Assembly (NCBI GenBank): GCA_018673255.1 | Contig: JABHDC010000090.1 | Coordinates: 1 to 64,000 of the forward strand | Origin: Gemmatimonadota bacterium | GTDB taxonomy: Bacteria > Latescibacterota > UBA2968 > UBA8231 | Reading direction: 5' to 3' | Length of the DNA stretch: 64,000 bases | Shown here: positions 24,126 to 33,104 of the stretch, one piece after another | How positions within the stretch are numbered: the first letter of the stretch is position 1 | Layout of the letters: each line of letters starts with the position of its first letter | Notes under the pieces: model-generated | The model's input: the letters and a program-made list of their open reading frames with translations, nothing else | Database searches by the model: none | What the model was told of the DNA's origin: nothing | Made by a program: the position numbers and the translations under genes

Positions 24126-25396
24126 GTCCACCCATGGAAATGCTGCACAGTGCAATCGGCTATCTCGTGCTGCTGGCCATCGCCCGGCTCTTCGGACGGC
24201 ACGTGGGTCCGGCACCCTGGCGCACGATTCTGATCGCCTCGGCCCTGCAGATCACGATGTGTGCGGCACTGCTGCTGACGAGTCTGCGTCTGCATGTATT
24301 CGGTGCCGTCGGCGCACTGACCGAGCTGCTGAAGACAACGTCGCAAAAAGCCAGTGAATCTCTGCTGTTCATCGGGGTCAGCAACCCCGAGTTCACCAGT
24401 ACCTACGGGCCAATCATCGCCCTCGAGATTGCCTCGGTCATTGTCTTCGTCGCTTCCTTGTCCCGGATCCTCTACCACTATCGCGTGTTGCCCTGGGTGA
24501 TTGGCTGGCTCAGTCGCTTCATGCAGCGTGTGCTCGGCATCAGTGGCGCCGAATCGGTAGGCGTCGCCTCCAACGTGCTGCTCGGTATGACGGAAGCCCC
24601 GCTGCTGATCGGACCGTACATACAGCGCCTGACGCTGAGCGAGTTATTCTGCCTCATGGTGGCGGGCATGGCGACGATCGCCGGAACCGTGATGGTCGTC
24701 TATGCGTCGATGCTTTCCGGTGCCCACCCAGAGATTGCCGGCCATCTCTTCACCGCGTCCCTCATCAGCGCCCCTGCAGCAATCGCCGTGGCCAAGCTGA
24801 TGCTACCGGAAACCGGCGTTCCCGAGACTGCCGGTGAGAATGTGGAATTGCCACCAGATGACACCCTCAATGGTCTGGATGCGGCGGCCCGAGGGGCAGC
24901 CGAAGGCATGCAGCTGTTCATCAATATCCTCGCCATGCTGATCGCCTTCATCGGCCTCGTCGCACTTGGCAACGCGGTCCTGGCCTGGATCGATGCGACG
25001 CTGCATGGGGGCGCCGCCGGCGCGTGGACTCTACAGGCGGCGGCGGGATGGATCTTCCGTGTGCCCGTGTGGTTCATGGGGATCCCCTGGTCAGAAGCTG
25101 GCACCGTGGGCAGCCTGATGGGAATCAAAACCGTTCTCAACGAATTTGTCGCCTATGTCGAGCTGTCCCGGCTGATGGCTCTCGACGCGCCGCCAATGAG
25201 CAATCGCAGTTTCCTGATCTCGGTGTATGCCCTGTGCGGTTTCGCCAATTTCGGATCCGTGGCGATCATGATCGGCGGAATTGGCGGCATCGCCCCGGAA
25301 CGCCGTGGGGATCTTGCCCGCCTTGGCCTGCGGTCGATCATCGCAGGATCGCTGGCCACGATGCTTACCGGATGCGTGGTCGGCCTGTTTCTCTGA
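24122..25396 (+). CDS. CNT-family concentrative nucleoside transporter
   Basis: The ~424-residue membrane protein has eight or more hydrophobic helices. It carries the CNT signatures GVASNVLLGMTEAPLLIGPY (nucleoside and cation site), NEFVAYVELSRL and YALCGFANFGSVAIMIGGIG. Family members take up nucleosides with Na+ or H+ through the inner membrane. GTG at 24122 overlaps the kinase stop (GTGA); an ATG at 24134 is an alternative start with GAGTGAG upstream. It is the last gene of this transcriptional unit. Confidence 0.92.
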   Translation: MSPPMEMLHSAIGYLVLLAIARLFGRHVGPAPWRTILIASALQITMCAALLLTSLRLHVFGAVGALTELLKTTSQKASESLLFIGVSNPEFTSTYGPIIALEIASVIVFVASLSRILYHYRVLPWVIGWLSRFMQRVLGISGAESVGVASNVLLGMTEAPLLIGPYIQRLTLSELFCLMVAGMATIAGTVMVVYASMLSGAHPEIAGHLFTASLISAPAAIAVAKLMLPETGVPETAGENVELPPDDTLNGLDAAARGAAEGMQLFINILAMLIAFIGLVALGNAVLAWIDATLHGGAAGAWTLQAAAGWIFRVPVWFMGIPWSEAGTVGSLMGIKTVLNEFVAYVELSRLMALDAPPMSNRSFLISVYALCGFANFGSVAIMIGGIGGIAPERRGDLARLGLRSIIAGSLATMLTGCVVGLFL

Positions 25397-25574
25397 AGCT
25401 CACACGTGACACAAAAAAGCCCTCTCGTCGTAAGCCGTTGTGGGCAAGCCGCTTGAGCACTTTTTCAGGGTATGGTGGACCGGCATGAGGGCAGATTGTG
25501 TCTGTCGGGATGCCCTGCCAATGCTTAGGTTATTGCTCTGCGAACCCCCAACGCTAGAAAGCGGCTGCACAGCA

Positions 25575-25835
25575 ATGGCCAAAGAACGAAAGTCCGCCTA
25601 CCGCGCGCAGTTCGACGGTCACCGCCGCCTCGCGGCAGCCGTCATCCTCCAGGCGATCAAAGATGTGTCCTCCGGTCCCTCTCCGCAGGAGAAGGAAACG
25701 GCAGCCGAGTTCCTTCAGGGTGATATGTGGCCCTTCTCCGACGTGCTGGATTTGCCAGCCGACGGGGCTGCCCTGCAGGATTACCTCAAGAATGCCGATC
25801 TCAGTTCGATCGAGGCAGATCCAGCGACGAACTGA
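25575..25835 (+). CDS. Small hypothetical protein (86 aa)
   Basis: Starting MAKERKSAYRAQFDGHRRL, the 86-residue product is charged, mainly helical and soluble, with GDMWPFSDVLDLPADGAALQ near the C-terminus. No signal peptide, membrane segment or known motif is visible. The frame is open back to 25440, but the ATG at 25575 is the best start. The 178 bases before it hold no gene or clear promoter. It converges with the hybrid kinase gene, whose stop lies 22 bases away. Confidence 0.6.
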   Translation: MAKERKSAYRAQFDGHRRLAAAVILQAIKDVSSGPSPQEKETAAEFLQGDMWPFSDVLDLPADGAALQDYLKNADLSSIEADPATN

Positions 25836-25857
25836 CCTCAGGCAACTGCGCAATGTC

Positions 25858-28377
25858 TTAGTGGTTGCGCCCGGTCAACACCCGATCCAGCACGTGGCTG
25901 AGTTCGACGATGTCGTAGGGTTTGGCGACGACATCACTGAATCCGTATTTCGCGTAGTCGGCCATGACCGGGTCGTCAGAGTAGCCACTGGAGACGACGG
26001 CGCACGTTTCCTCATCAAGATCCAGCAGGTGACCGAGTGCTTCTCGGCCTCCCATCCCGCCCGGGATGGTGAGGTCCATGATGACAACGTCGAACTCGTC
26101 ACCCCTCTCCAACGCATTCCGGTATTTCGAGATGGCTTCGCTTCCATCAGAAGCGTAGTCAGCCACGTACCCGAGACGTGTCAGCATCTCTCCCGCCAGT
26201 CGCCGGATTTGCCTCTCGTCATCGACGACCAGCACCCTTCCCTCGCCTGTGATCATCCCCCGTTCGTCGGTCGCATTTTCGCTGACCAGGTCCGTCGAGG
26301 CGGGCAGATAGATTGCAAAGGTCGTTCCCTGATCGGGCGATGATGTGACCGTCACGTGGCCATCATGATTCTTGATGATCGCGTAGGCCGTGGCCAGGCC
26401 CAATCCACTTCCCTCACGCTTCGTGGTGAAATAGGGATCGAAGATTCGTTGCAGATGCTCTTCGGAGATCCCGATTCCCTGATCACGCACGACGATATGT
26501 AGATAGAGACCAGCTGCTAGTGGCAGGTCCTCGCCGTCGCCCAGGGCGAAATTGTGGGCATCCAGGAAAAGTCGCCCGCCGTCGGGCATGGCCTGGTCCG
26601 CATTGATCACCAGATTCTGAATCACCTGGCTGATCTGACCCGGATCGACTTCTGCCGTCCAGAGGTCCTCATCGATGTCAAAGACGCAGGCCACATTCGA
26701 TCCACGAGTCGTGAAGGTGGCCGAATCACGCAGCAACTCCGCCATGGACGCGGCTTGCTTTACCGGTGCCCCTCCCTTGGCGAAGGCGAGCAACTGATGT
26801 GTGAGATCCGTCGCTCGATCTGCTGCCGCCTCGACCTGCGACAAGTGCTCGAAGAGGCCACTGGCCGGCTCGATCTGCCCCTTGGCCAACGACAGATACC
26901 CGATGATCGTGGTGAGGATGTTGTTGAAGTCGTGGGCAATACCCCCTGCCAGCACACCGAGAGATTCCAGTTTCTCGGTCTTGAGAAGTTCCTCTTCCAT
27001 CTTCCGAAGTGCAGCCACGTCACGTGAGACCAGCACGACTCCGATGGTCTTGCCCTCGTCATCACGAATTGGCGCCGTGCTGGTCGAAATGAGACGCTCC
27101 CTACCATCGCGAGCAACCAGTATGGTGTGGAGATCCAGGTCGATGGCAGAGCCGGTGACGAGGGCGCGATCCACAGGATTGTCTTTCGGCTCACCAGTCT
27201 CTTCGTCGCGCACATCGAAGATCGCCGGGAAAGTCTTCCCGATGGCCTCTTTCTGACTCCATCCAGTCAACGATTCAGCGACGCGGTTCATCAACACGAT
27301 CCGGCCATCCGCATCGGTAGCCACAACGCTGTCCGCGATACTGCGCAGTGTGACCGCCAGCCGTTCGCGCTCTGCTTCCAGATCGTGCAGATCAGCCAGG
27401 CGTCGGAAACCTTCAGACAGGGCCTCAGCCAACTCTTCCAGCATCGCCACATGCTCATCGCTGAAGGCGACCGGTTTGCTGCTGTTGACGGCCAGGGTTC
27501 CGTGCGAAAATGGCACATCGAGAACACTGCAGATCTCGCCGTAGTAGTCGGTGATCCGCCCGAATTCGTGGTGGGGATCCTCTTCCCGCAGTTCCTTCCG
27601 ATAAACTGTCTGCCCACGTTTCCACATGCTGACGACTGCCTCCGCCGCCCCGTCATCATCCCCAGGCAGGACACGTGGCCCTGAACTCTGATGATCGTAC
27701 ACGGTAACGGGTGGCGCGGAGATCTTGGGATCGATGACCTGGATCACGCAATTCTGGAATGGCAGGCCCAGTAGATCGAGTCCTTCCCAGATACTGGTGA
27801 CGACATTGTCGATGTCACCGCTGGTTCGCATCCGCCAGACCTGTTCACGCACACGGGCGAGTGTCGTGCGACGCAGGTCGCGCTGCGTACGCTCGGCGAT
27901 CTCACGTTGCAGCGCCTCATTGGTCTGCTGCAGTTCGGCCGTACGCTCGGCGACTCGCAACTCGAGCTCGTCATGCGCCTCCCGCAGCGCCTGTTCTGCT
28001 TTGTGCTTGTAGAGAGCGACTTCGATCGTCGTCTGCAACTCGCGCTCTTCAAAGGGCTTCAGCAGGTAACCATAGGGTTCTGCCAACTTCGCGCGCTCGA
28101 GGGTCTGGTCGTTGGAGAATGCCGTCAGGAAGACGACGGGAACCCGCAGTTGATTGGTGATCTGCTCGGCCGCCTCCACACCGTCCATGGGGCCGGCAAG
28201 ACTGATGTCCATCAGGACCAGTTGCGGCCGTTCGCTGACAGCCGCTGCAATCGCCGCCTCACCTGTTGCCACAACGCTGGGCACACGGTAGCCCATCTTC
28301 TCAAGCCGTTGCTGGAGATCCAGAGCAACGATGGGCTCGTCTTCGACGACGAGGATATGTGTTGGCGTTGGATTCAT
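25858..28377 (-). CDS. Hybrid sensor histidine kinase, REC-GAF-PAS-HisKA-HATPase-REC
   Basis: About 839 residues from the ATG at 28377, with no transmembrane segment, so cytoplasmic. An N-terminal receiver (ILVVEDEPIVALDL, phosphoacceptor Asp in VLMDISLAG, Lys in LLKPFEE) is followed by a coiled coil, a GAF-like domain (about 180-330), a PAS domain with IVLMNRVAESLTGWS, the HisKA H-box GGIAHDFNNILTTIIGYLS, the HATPase N-box NLVINADQAMPDGG, and G-boxes DQGIGI and GSGLGLA. A second C-terminal receiver has VIMDLTIPGGMGG. Signals likely pass between receivers at both ends. No cognate response regulator or output gene is adjacent; it is an orphan here. Confidence 0.93.
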   Translation of the reverse strand: MNPTPTHILVVEDEPIVALDLQQRLEKMGYRVPSVVATGEAAIAAAVSERPQLVLMDISLAGPMDGVEAAEQITNQLRVPVVFLTAFSNDQTLERAKLAEPYGYLLKPFEERELQTTIEVALYKHKAEQALREAHDELELRVAERTAELQQTNEALQREIAERTQRDLRRTTLARVREQVWRMRTSGDIDNVVTSIWEGLDLLGLPFQNCVIQVIDPKISAPPVTVYDHQSSGPRVLPGDDDGAAEAVVSMWKRGQTVYRKELREEDPHHEFGRITDYYGEICSVLDVPFSHGTLAVNSSKPVAFSDEHVAMLEELAEALSEGFRRLADLHDLEAERERLAVTLRSIADSVVATDADGRIVLMNRVAESLTGWSQKEAIGKTFPAIFDVRDEETGEPKDNPVDRALVTGSAIDLDLHTILVARDGRERLISTSTAPIRDDEGKTIGVVLVSRDVAALRKMEEELLKTEKLESLGVLAGGIAHDFNNILTTIIGYLSLAKGQIEPASGLFEHLSQVEAAADRATDLTHQLLAFAKGGAPVKQAASMAELLRDSATFTTRGSNVACVFDIDEDLWTAEVDPGQISQVIQNLVINADQAMPDGGRLFLDAHNFALGDGEDLPLAAGLYLHIVVRDQGIGISEEHLQRIFDPYFTTKREGSGLGLATAYAIIKNHDGHVTVTSSPDQGTTFAIYLPASTDLVSENATDERGMITGEGRVLVVDDERQIRRLAGEMLTRLGYVADYASDGSEAISKYRNALERGDEFDVVIMDLTIPGGMGGREALGHLLDLDEETCAVVSSGYSDDPVMADYAKYGFSDVVAKPYDIVELSHVLDRVLTGRNH

Positions 28378-28570
28378 GACGATGGCCAGATGAGACAAGA
28401 GGGGGCGTTGCCAGCAGGCAGAAACCTAACGGGGGCATGCGGCCCAAAGCAATGATCGGAGTCCGGGCGCTCGACGCTGACTGCGCAAAGCCGGCAGGTC
28501 GGTGATGTATCTGGCCGTATTCCCGAACGGGAGGCCTCACAGAGGTGCCCGACAGAAATTGCTACGCAGA

Positions 28571-28616
28571 ACAAAAACAGGGGGTCACGGCCAGATCGCC
28601 GTAACCCCTTGTTTTT
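28571..28616. terminator. Bidirectional intrinsic terminator beside tRNA-Lys
   Basis: GGGGTCACGGC (28581-28591) pairs with GCCGTAACCCC (28598-28608) through an 11-bp stem with one G-U pair and a 6-base loop. AAAAA lies on the left and TTGTTTTT on the right, so either strand gives a hairpin followed by a U-rich run. It ends the minus-strand tRNA transcript. Confidence 0.8.
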
Positions 28617-28619
28617 ATA

Positions 28620-28695
28620 TGGTGCGCCCACAGGGACTCGAACCCCGGACCAACTGATTAAGAGTCAGTCGCTCTACCAACTGAGCTATAGGCGC
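28620..28695 (-). tRNA. tRNA-Lys (anticodon CUU)
   Basis: On the minus strand the 76-base cloverleaf has acceptor GCGCCTA/TGGGCGC, D-arm GCTC-AGTTGGTA-GAGC, anticodon arm ACTGA-CTCTTAA-TCAGT with CTT in the loop, and T-arm with TTCGAGT. A discriminator A and an encoded CCA follow. It reads AAG codons. Confidence 0.97.
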
Positions 28696-28714
28696 ACACA
28701 TCTGGTGGCCGTAG

Positions 28715-28743
28715 AGCATAGGACACGCGGGGAGACATGTCAA
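28715..28743 (-). promoter_or_regulatory. Promoter of tRNA-Lys
   Basis: Minus strand TTGACA (28743-28738), 17-base spacer, TATGCT (28720-28715), about 20 bases upstream of the tRNA 5' end at 28695. It is followed by a GC-poor discriminator region. Confidence 0.75.
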
Positions 28744-28820
28744 CGCAAAGAGTTCGTAGAATCAACCCAAGTATCTGTTTCTTCTCGACATTGGGCACTC
28801 TTCACTCGTTGGTCGACACC

Positions 28821-28849
28821 TTGACAATCCGCTGCCAGCGGCATAGGTT
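28821..28849 (+). promoter_or_regulatory. Candidate promoter for the TPR gene at 28880
   Basis: TTGACA (28821-28826), a 17-base spacer, then TAGGTT (28844-28849), a weak -10. The start codon is 31 bases downstream, giving a short leader. Confidence 0.5.
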
Positions 28850-28879
28850 TGGCGGCTGTTTTTCCCGATACAAGAGGCT

Positions 28880-30547
28880 ATGTTCGAGCGCTCCGCCAAA
28901 CTCGAGAAGGTCTTCCGTCGTCACCCGGGCGCACCGGTCTTTGCACGGCTTGCCGAGCATGCCCTGCGCAGGGACCGCCTGATGCGGGCCCAGGTGTTGT
29001 GCGAGGAGGGCTGCGAACGATTCCCAGACTACCCCACCGGGCATGTCGTGCTTGGTCGAGTGTACGAAACCCAGGGTCTGTGGGAGGAAGCCCGGGCTGC
29101 TTACGATCAGGGCCTGAGACTTGATCCGGACCAGCCGGCTGTCTATCGCCGGTTGTCGAGAGTCTACTGCGAGTTGGGCAACACGACGCTGGCCCTCAAA
29201 TGCCTGGAGAGTGCCGCACGACTCGATCCACTGAGTGAATCGGTTTCCCGGCAGCTGGAGGAGATGGCCGCCGTCGCTCGGGCCCAGACTCCGGTCGAGA
29301 CTCCAGTCCAGGCGGCCCTGGAACACGGACAGGCCGAGGTCCGGGCTGAGTCAGTGACGGCAGCGACAACACCTGACCCTGTCGCCTCCGGGCTCGTCGA
29401 ACTTGCGACTCCGGCCCCTTCGGTACCAGGACTGGAGACTGATCGTCCAGCTGAGCAGATGCGCACTGCTGCTCAGCCGCCAGGAGAAACGAGCGCGGAC
29501 GGCGTCACGCAGGATGCCGAGGTCTTTGCGCAGACGGAGCCAGAGCAGGAGCTTCTGCCCGAACCAGTACCTGAGGTAGCATCTTCGGCGATCGTGGAAG
29601 ACCCGGTTGAGACATCTGAAACCCGGCCCCCCACAGAGCCATTCTCGGCGGTGCAGCCACTGCCAGAGTGGAATGAGCCCTTCAGTGAACCGGATGCATC
29701 GACCACATCTGGTCGAGTTCACGACATATCTGACGACGTGACCGCCGATCTGGCCGACATTCTGGCCAGTGATCAGACCGACGGCCAGGATGCCCACGCG
29801 CCGGGGCCAGACCTCTTGCCAGCCCCGCATGTCGGCGATATGCTGGCTCAGCCCGGGGCCGGGGAAGAGAGGGCGACACCGGCGGAATTGCCAGATGCGT
29901 TCGACGATGAACTCGACGGCGACTCCGGTAATGAATTTCATAGTGAAGTGGCGGCCCTCGGTGAGGGTCTATTTGAAGAGAGCGAGTCGGAAGTCGAAGA
30001 GGCGGCATCTGCCGCACCGGCGCAGCGGGCAAGACCTGCACCAAGACCAGCGCCCGCCGTCGAGTCGCCAGTCCTACCTGTAGTCGAGCCGCAAGTCCTA
30101 CCCGCCGTCGAGCCGCCAGTCCTACCTGCAGTCGAGTCGCCAGGACTGCCTGCAGTCGAGACGGCGATACCGGCCGAGGTCGTAACAGCAGATCCTGTCG
30201 TCGAGCCGTCAGAGCAGGAGGTCACGCCGGCCGAGCCAGTTGTGTCGGTGGAACCCACTCCTGAACCGGACAATCCGACTTCGGGCACACCAGCCGTGGC
30301 AGGATTCGCGCGGCGTGCGGATGACAGCCTTCGGCAATTGGTTGCCGATATCGATGCGGAAAAGAGTGCTGACGAGGCAGTGGCCGAGGAGGAGTCACAC
30401 CCGATTGCCACCATCACATTGGCCCAGTTATACGATCGCCAGGGATTCGGAGATCGGGCAGCACAGATCTACCAGCAGATCCTGGCAACCGATCCGACCA
30501 ATGCGTCGGCTCTGGCCGGGCTCAATAGCGTGAGCGCTGCCGGCTAG
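28880..30547 (+). CDS. Cytoplasmic TPR protein with long disordered linker
   Basis: The 555-residue protein has no signal peptide. Residues about 1-130 form three or four tetratricopeptide repeats (GHVVLGRVYETQGLWEEARA, then YRRLSRVYCELGNTTLALKC). Residues about 135-490 are low-complexity Pro/Glu/Ala/Val sequence, including tandem VEPPVLPA repeats. A last TPR-like pair closes the protein (LAQLYDRQGFGDRAAQIYQQ). This two-ended architecture resembles FimV-like adaptor proteins, but no LysM or membrane segment is present. It probably acts as a protein-protein adaptor; no partner can be named. efp follows after 55 bases. Confidence 0.8.
   Translation: MFERSAKLEKVFRRHPGAPVFARLAEHALRRDRLMRAQVLCEEGCERFPDYPTGHVVLGRVYETQGLWEEARAAYDQGLRLDPDQPAVYRRLSRVYCELGNTTLALKCLESAARLDPLSESVSRQLEEMAAVARAQTPVETPVQAALEHGQAEVRAESVTAATTPDPVASGLVELATPAPSVPGLETDRPAEQMRTAAQPPGETSADGVTQDAEVFAQTEPEQELLPEPVPEVASSAIVEDPVETSETRPPTEPFSAVQPLPEWNEPFSEPDASTTSGRVHDISDDVTADLADILASDQTDGQDAHAPGPDLLPAPHVGDMLAQPGAGEERATPAELPDAFDDELDGDSGNEFHSEVAALGEGLFEESESEVEEAASAAPAQRARPAPRPAPAVESPVLPVVEPQVLPAVEPPVLPAVESPGLPAVETAIPAEVVTADPVVEPSEQEVTPAEPVVSVEPTPEPDNPTSGTPAVAGFARRADDSLRQLVADIDAEKSADEAVAEEESHPIATITLAQLYDRQGFGDRAAQIYQQILATDPTNASALAGLNSVSAAG
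30059..30178 (+). repeat. 24-bp in-frame tandem repeat
   Basis: Four units beginning GTCGAG (30059, 30083, 30107, 30131) and a degenerate fifth (30155) encode VESPVLPV, VEPQVLPA, VEPPVLPA, VESPGLPA and VETAIPAE within the TPR protein linker. Confidence 0.85.
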
Positions 30548-30602
30548 TGCCCTGTTAAGGAACTAGGCAGCGCCAACACATCACCTGAGCATCGACGAGA
30601 CC

Positions 30603-31160
30603 ATGGCAGACACAAGTAATTTCAGGAATGGCTTCACGATCAAACTCGATGGCGAGCTGTTCGCCATCGTGGAATTCCAGCATGTGAAGCCCGGGAAGGG
30701 CGGCGCTTTCGTCCGGACTCGATTGAAGAATGTGCAGACCGGTGCCGTCATCGACCGCACATTTCGATCGGGCGACAAGGTGGAAGAAATCCGCATCGAA
30801 CGGCGCGCGAGTCAGTTCCTGTATGCCGAAGGCGAAGAGTACCACTTCATGGACTCAGAGAGCTACGAGCAGAGCGTGATCACCAGGGCAGTGATCGGCG
30901 ATGGTGCCAGCCTGCTCAAGGAGAACGAGACGGTGGATGTCCTGGTGGCCGAGGATCGACCGATCGGTGTCGAGTTGCCCAACTTCGTCGAGATCGAAGT
31001 GGCCCAGACAGATCCAGGCGTCCGTGGCGACACGGCGACGGGTGCGGTGAAACCAGCAAAACTGGCGACGGGCGCCACCGTGTCGGTTCCTCTCTTCGTC
31101 AATCAAGGCGATGTTCTCAAGATCGACACGCGCTCCGGTGATTACGTCACTCGTGTGTAG
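30603..31160 (+). CDS. efp: Elongation factor P
   Basis: The 185-residue protein has the three beta-barrel EF-P layout. The loop HVKPGKGGAFVR presents a lysine at the tip, the residue modified by EpmA in many bacteria. The middle domain (YHFMDSESYEQ) and C-terminal KIDTRSGDYVTRV are typical. EF-P rescues ribosomes stalled at polyproline, which fits the proline-rich proteins encoded nearby. Length is normal. No epm gene lies in the window, so the modification route is unknown. Confidence 0.96.
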   Translation: MADTSNFRNGFTIKLDGELFAIVEFQHVKPGKGGAFVRTRLKNVQTGAVIDRTFRSGDKVEEIRIERRASQFLYAEGEEYHFMDSESYEQSVITRAVIGDGASLLKENETVDVLVAEDRPIGVELPNFVEIEVAQTDPGVRGDTATGAVKPAKLATGATVSVPLFVNQGDVLKIDTRSGDYVTRV

Positions 31161-31217
31161 AGAACGGGCAACCCAGCAGCCGGCATCCAGCCCGGCGAAC
31201 GACGGAAGGTGGCAATA

Positions 31218-31694
31218 GTGAAGGAAGCCAACATCCGGAAGCTCATCGAGATCTTCCAGGAGAGTGGTGTTGAGGAACTCGAATACCAGGAGAGTTTCTG
31301 GCGCGGCATCAGACTGAAGCTGTCGCGCAATCGCCGCGTCGAAGGCGCGACGACCGTCGCCCTCCAGGCCCCGGCCGGATCTGCACCGGTGACAGCGCCT
31401 GCGTTGACTGCACCTGCTGCAGCCCCGGTCCCCGAGAGTGCTGCTGACGACGGACTCCATTCGGTGACCTCTCCCATGGTCGGTACGTTCTACCGTTCGC
31501 CCTCCCCGGAGGCGGAGTCCTTTGTCAACATTGGCGACCATGTGAAGACGGGACAGACGATCTGTATCATCGAGGCGATGAAGATCATGAACGAAATCGA
31601 GGCGGACGTCGATGGCGAGGTGGTCGAAGCAGACATCGAGAATGGCAGCCCCGTCGAATACGGTCAGGTCCTGCTCCGTATTCGGCCGGTCTGA
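31218..31694 (+). CDS. accB: Biotin carboxyl carrier protein of acetyl-CoA carboxylase
   Basis: The C-terminal biotinyl domain contains EAMKIMNEIEAD with the biotin-accepting lysine. The N-terminal helix (IRKLIEIFQESGVEELEYQE) is the usual AccB beginning, and an Ala/Pro linker joins them. BCCP carries CO2 between the carboxylase and carboxyltransferase halves in fatty acid synthesis. I prefer the GTG at 31218 because AAGGTGG lies just upstream; a GTG at 31209 would add three residues. accC follows after 12 bases. Confidence 0.93.
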   Translation: MKEANIRKLIEIFQESGVEELEYQESFWRGIRLKLSRNRRVEGATTVALQAPAGSAPVTAPALTAPAAAPVPESAADDGLHSVTSPMVGTFYRSPSPEAESFVNIGDHVKTGQTICIIEAMKIMNEIEADVDGEVVEADIENGSPVEYGQVLLRIRPV

Positions 31695-31706
31695 CGAGAC
31701 ACGCCC

Positions 31707-33065
31707 GTGTTCAAGAAAATTCTGATTGCCGACCGGGGTGAGATTGCCCTGCGGATCATCCGGACCTGTAAGGATCTCGGAATCGGTACCGTCGCCGTGT
31801 ATTCGGAGGCTGACGCACATGCATCACACGTGCTGTTCGCTGATGAAGACGTCTGCATCGGGCCGCCGGCCGGCGAGGCCAGCTACAGGAATGTCAACAA
31901 CATCATCTCGGCGGCTGAACTGACCAACGCAGACGCCATCCATCCTGGTTATGGACCACTGGCCGAGAATGCCGATTTTGCCGGGGTCTGTGAGTCCAGT
32001 GGCATCAAGTTCATCGGCCCACCTGCCGCAGCGATCCGCAGTATGGGCGACAAGGCGACGGCGCGCAGTTCCATGGAGGCGGCGGGGGTACCCGTCATCC
32101 CCGGCAGCGAGAAAGTCATCGCGTCTGTCGAAGAGGCCCGCAAACGTGCCGATGAGATCGGTTACCCCGTACGCCTTAAGGCAACCGCCGGCGGGGGCGG
32201 CCGCGGCATGCGGGTCGTCGACGCGCCCGAAGAATTGGAAGAGGCGTGGAATCTTGCCCGCCTCGAGGCGCGGTCAGCCTTCACGACTGACGCCCTCTAT
32301 CTCGAGCGATCTATCGCTTCGGCGCGACACATAGAAGTGCAGATTCTGGCAGATGAGCACGGCAACGTCGTTCACCTGGGTGAGCGGGAATGCTCGATTC
32401 AGCGTCGCCACCAGAAACTGCTCGAGGAGAGCCCGAGCCCGGTCATTGATGAAGATCTGCGTCAACGAATTGGTCAGGCCGCCGTCGATGGCGCTCGCAG
32501 CATCGGTTATGCCAGTGCCGGAACGATGGAATTCCTCGTCGATGAGCATCTTGATTTCTACTTCATGGAAATGAACACGCGGATCCAGGTGGAGCACCCA
32601 GTATCGGAATCGGTCTGCGGCCTGGACCTGATCGGCCAGATGATTCGGGTTGCCACCGGCGAACCCCTCGGATTCGATCAGGCCGGCGTACACCTCGGCG
32701 GACACGCCATTGAATGTCGGATCAATGCCGAAGATCCATCCCGCAATTTCATGCCCTCTGCCGGTAAGATCACAGCCCTGCACGTCCCGGGTGGGCCTGG
32801 GGTCCGCGTCGACAGCCACATCTATCAGGGCTACGATGTGCCACCCTACTACGATTCCCTGTTGGCGAAACTGATCACTTTCGGCGAGAATCGGGATCAG
32901 GCGATTGCCCGGATGCGGCGGGCTCTGGACGAGTTCACCATAGAAGGTGTCGCCACGACGATCCCGTTCCACAGATTCATGATGAACAACGTGGACTTTC
33001 TGCAGGGACAGTTCGATACTGAATGGGTCAATCGCAGTAAATACGGCAGCGCCGTCGTCGGCTGA
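31707..33065 (+). CDS. accC: Biotin carboxylase subunit of acetyl-CoA carboxylase
   Basis: The 452-residue ATP-grasp enzyme carboxylates the biotin on AccB. It has the N-terminal [20 protein letters not shown], the glycine-rich ATP loop [29 protein letters not shown], and [15 protein letters not shown] with the catalytic Glu/Arg. Length is normal and the start is GTG. Two departures from the usual sequence are visible: [11 protein letters not shown] where most members have HPGYGFLSEN, and [10 protein letters not shown] where PVIIKA is usual. Confidence 0.96.
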   Translation: MFKKILIADRGEIALRIIRTCKDLGIGTVAVYSEADAHASHVLFADEDVCIGPPAGEASYRNVNNIISAAELTNADAIHPGYGPLAENADFAGVCESSGIKFIGPPAAAIRSMGDKATARSSMEAAGVPVIPGSEKVIASVEEARKRADEIGYPVRLKATAGGGGRGMRVVDAPEELEEAWNLARLEARSAFTTDALYLERSIASARHIEVQILADEHGNVVHLGERECSIQRRHQKLLEESPSPVIDEDLRQRIGQAAVDGARSIGYASAGTMEFLVDEHLDFYFMEMNTRIQVEHPVSESVCGLDLIGQMIRVATGEPLGFDQAGVHLGGHAIECRINAEDPSRNFMPSAGKITALHVPGGPGVRVDSHIYQGYDVPPYYDSLLAKLITFGENRDQAIARMRRALDEFTIEGVATTIPFHRFMMNNVDFLQGQFDTEWVNRSKYGSAVVG

Positions 33066-33104
33066 CGACGGGCAGCCCCTGCGGCCAGGAGAAAGGACAG
33101 CTCG

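Noticed and set aside
28399..28570. Riboswitch upstream of the hybrid kinase
   Set aside because: Only short GC hairpins such as TCCCG-TT-CGGGA are visible; no class I know matches.
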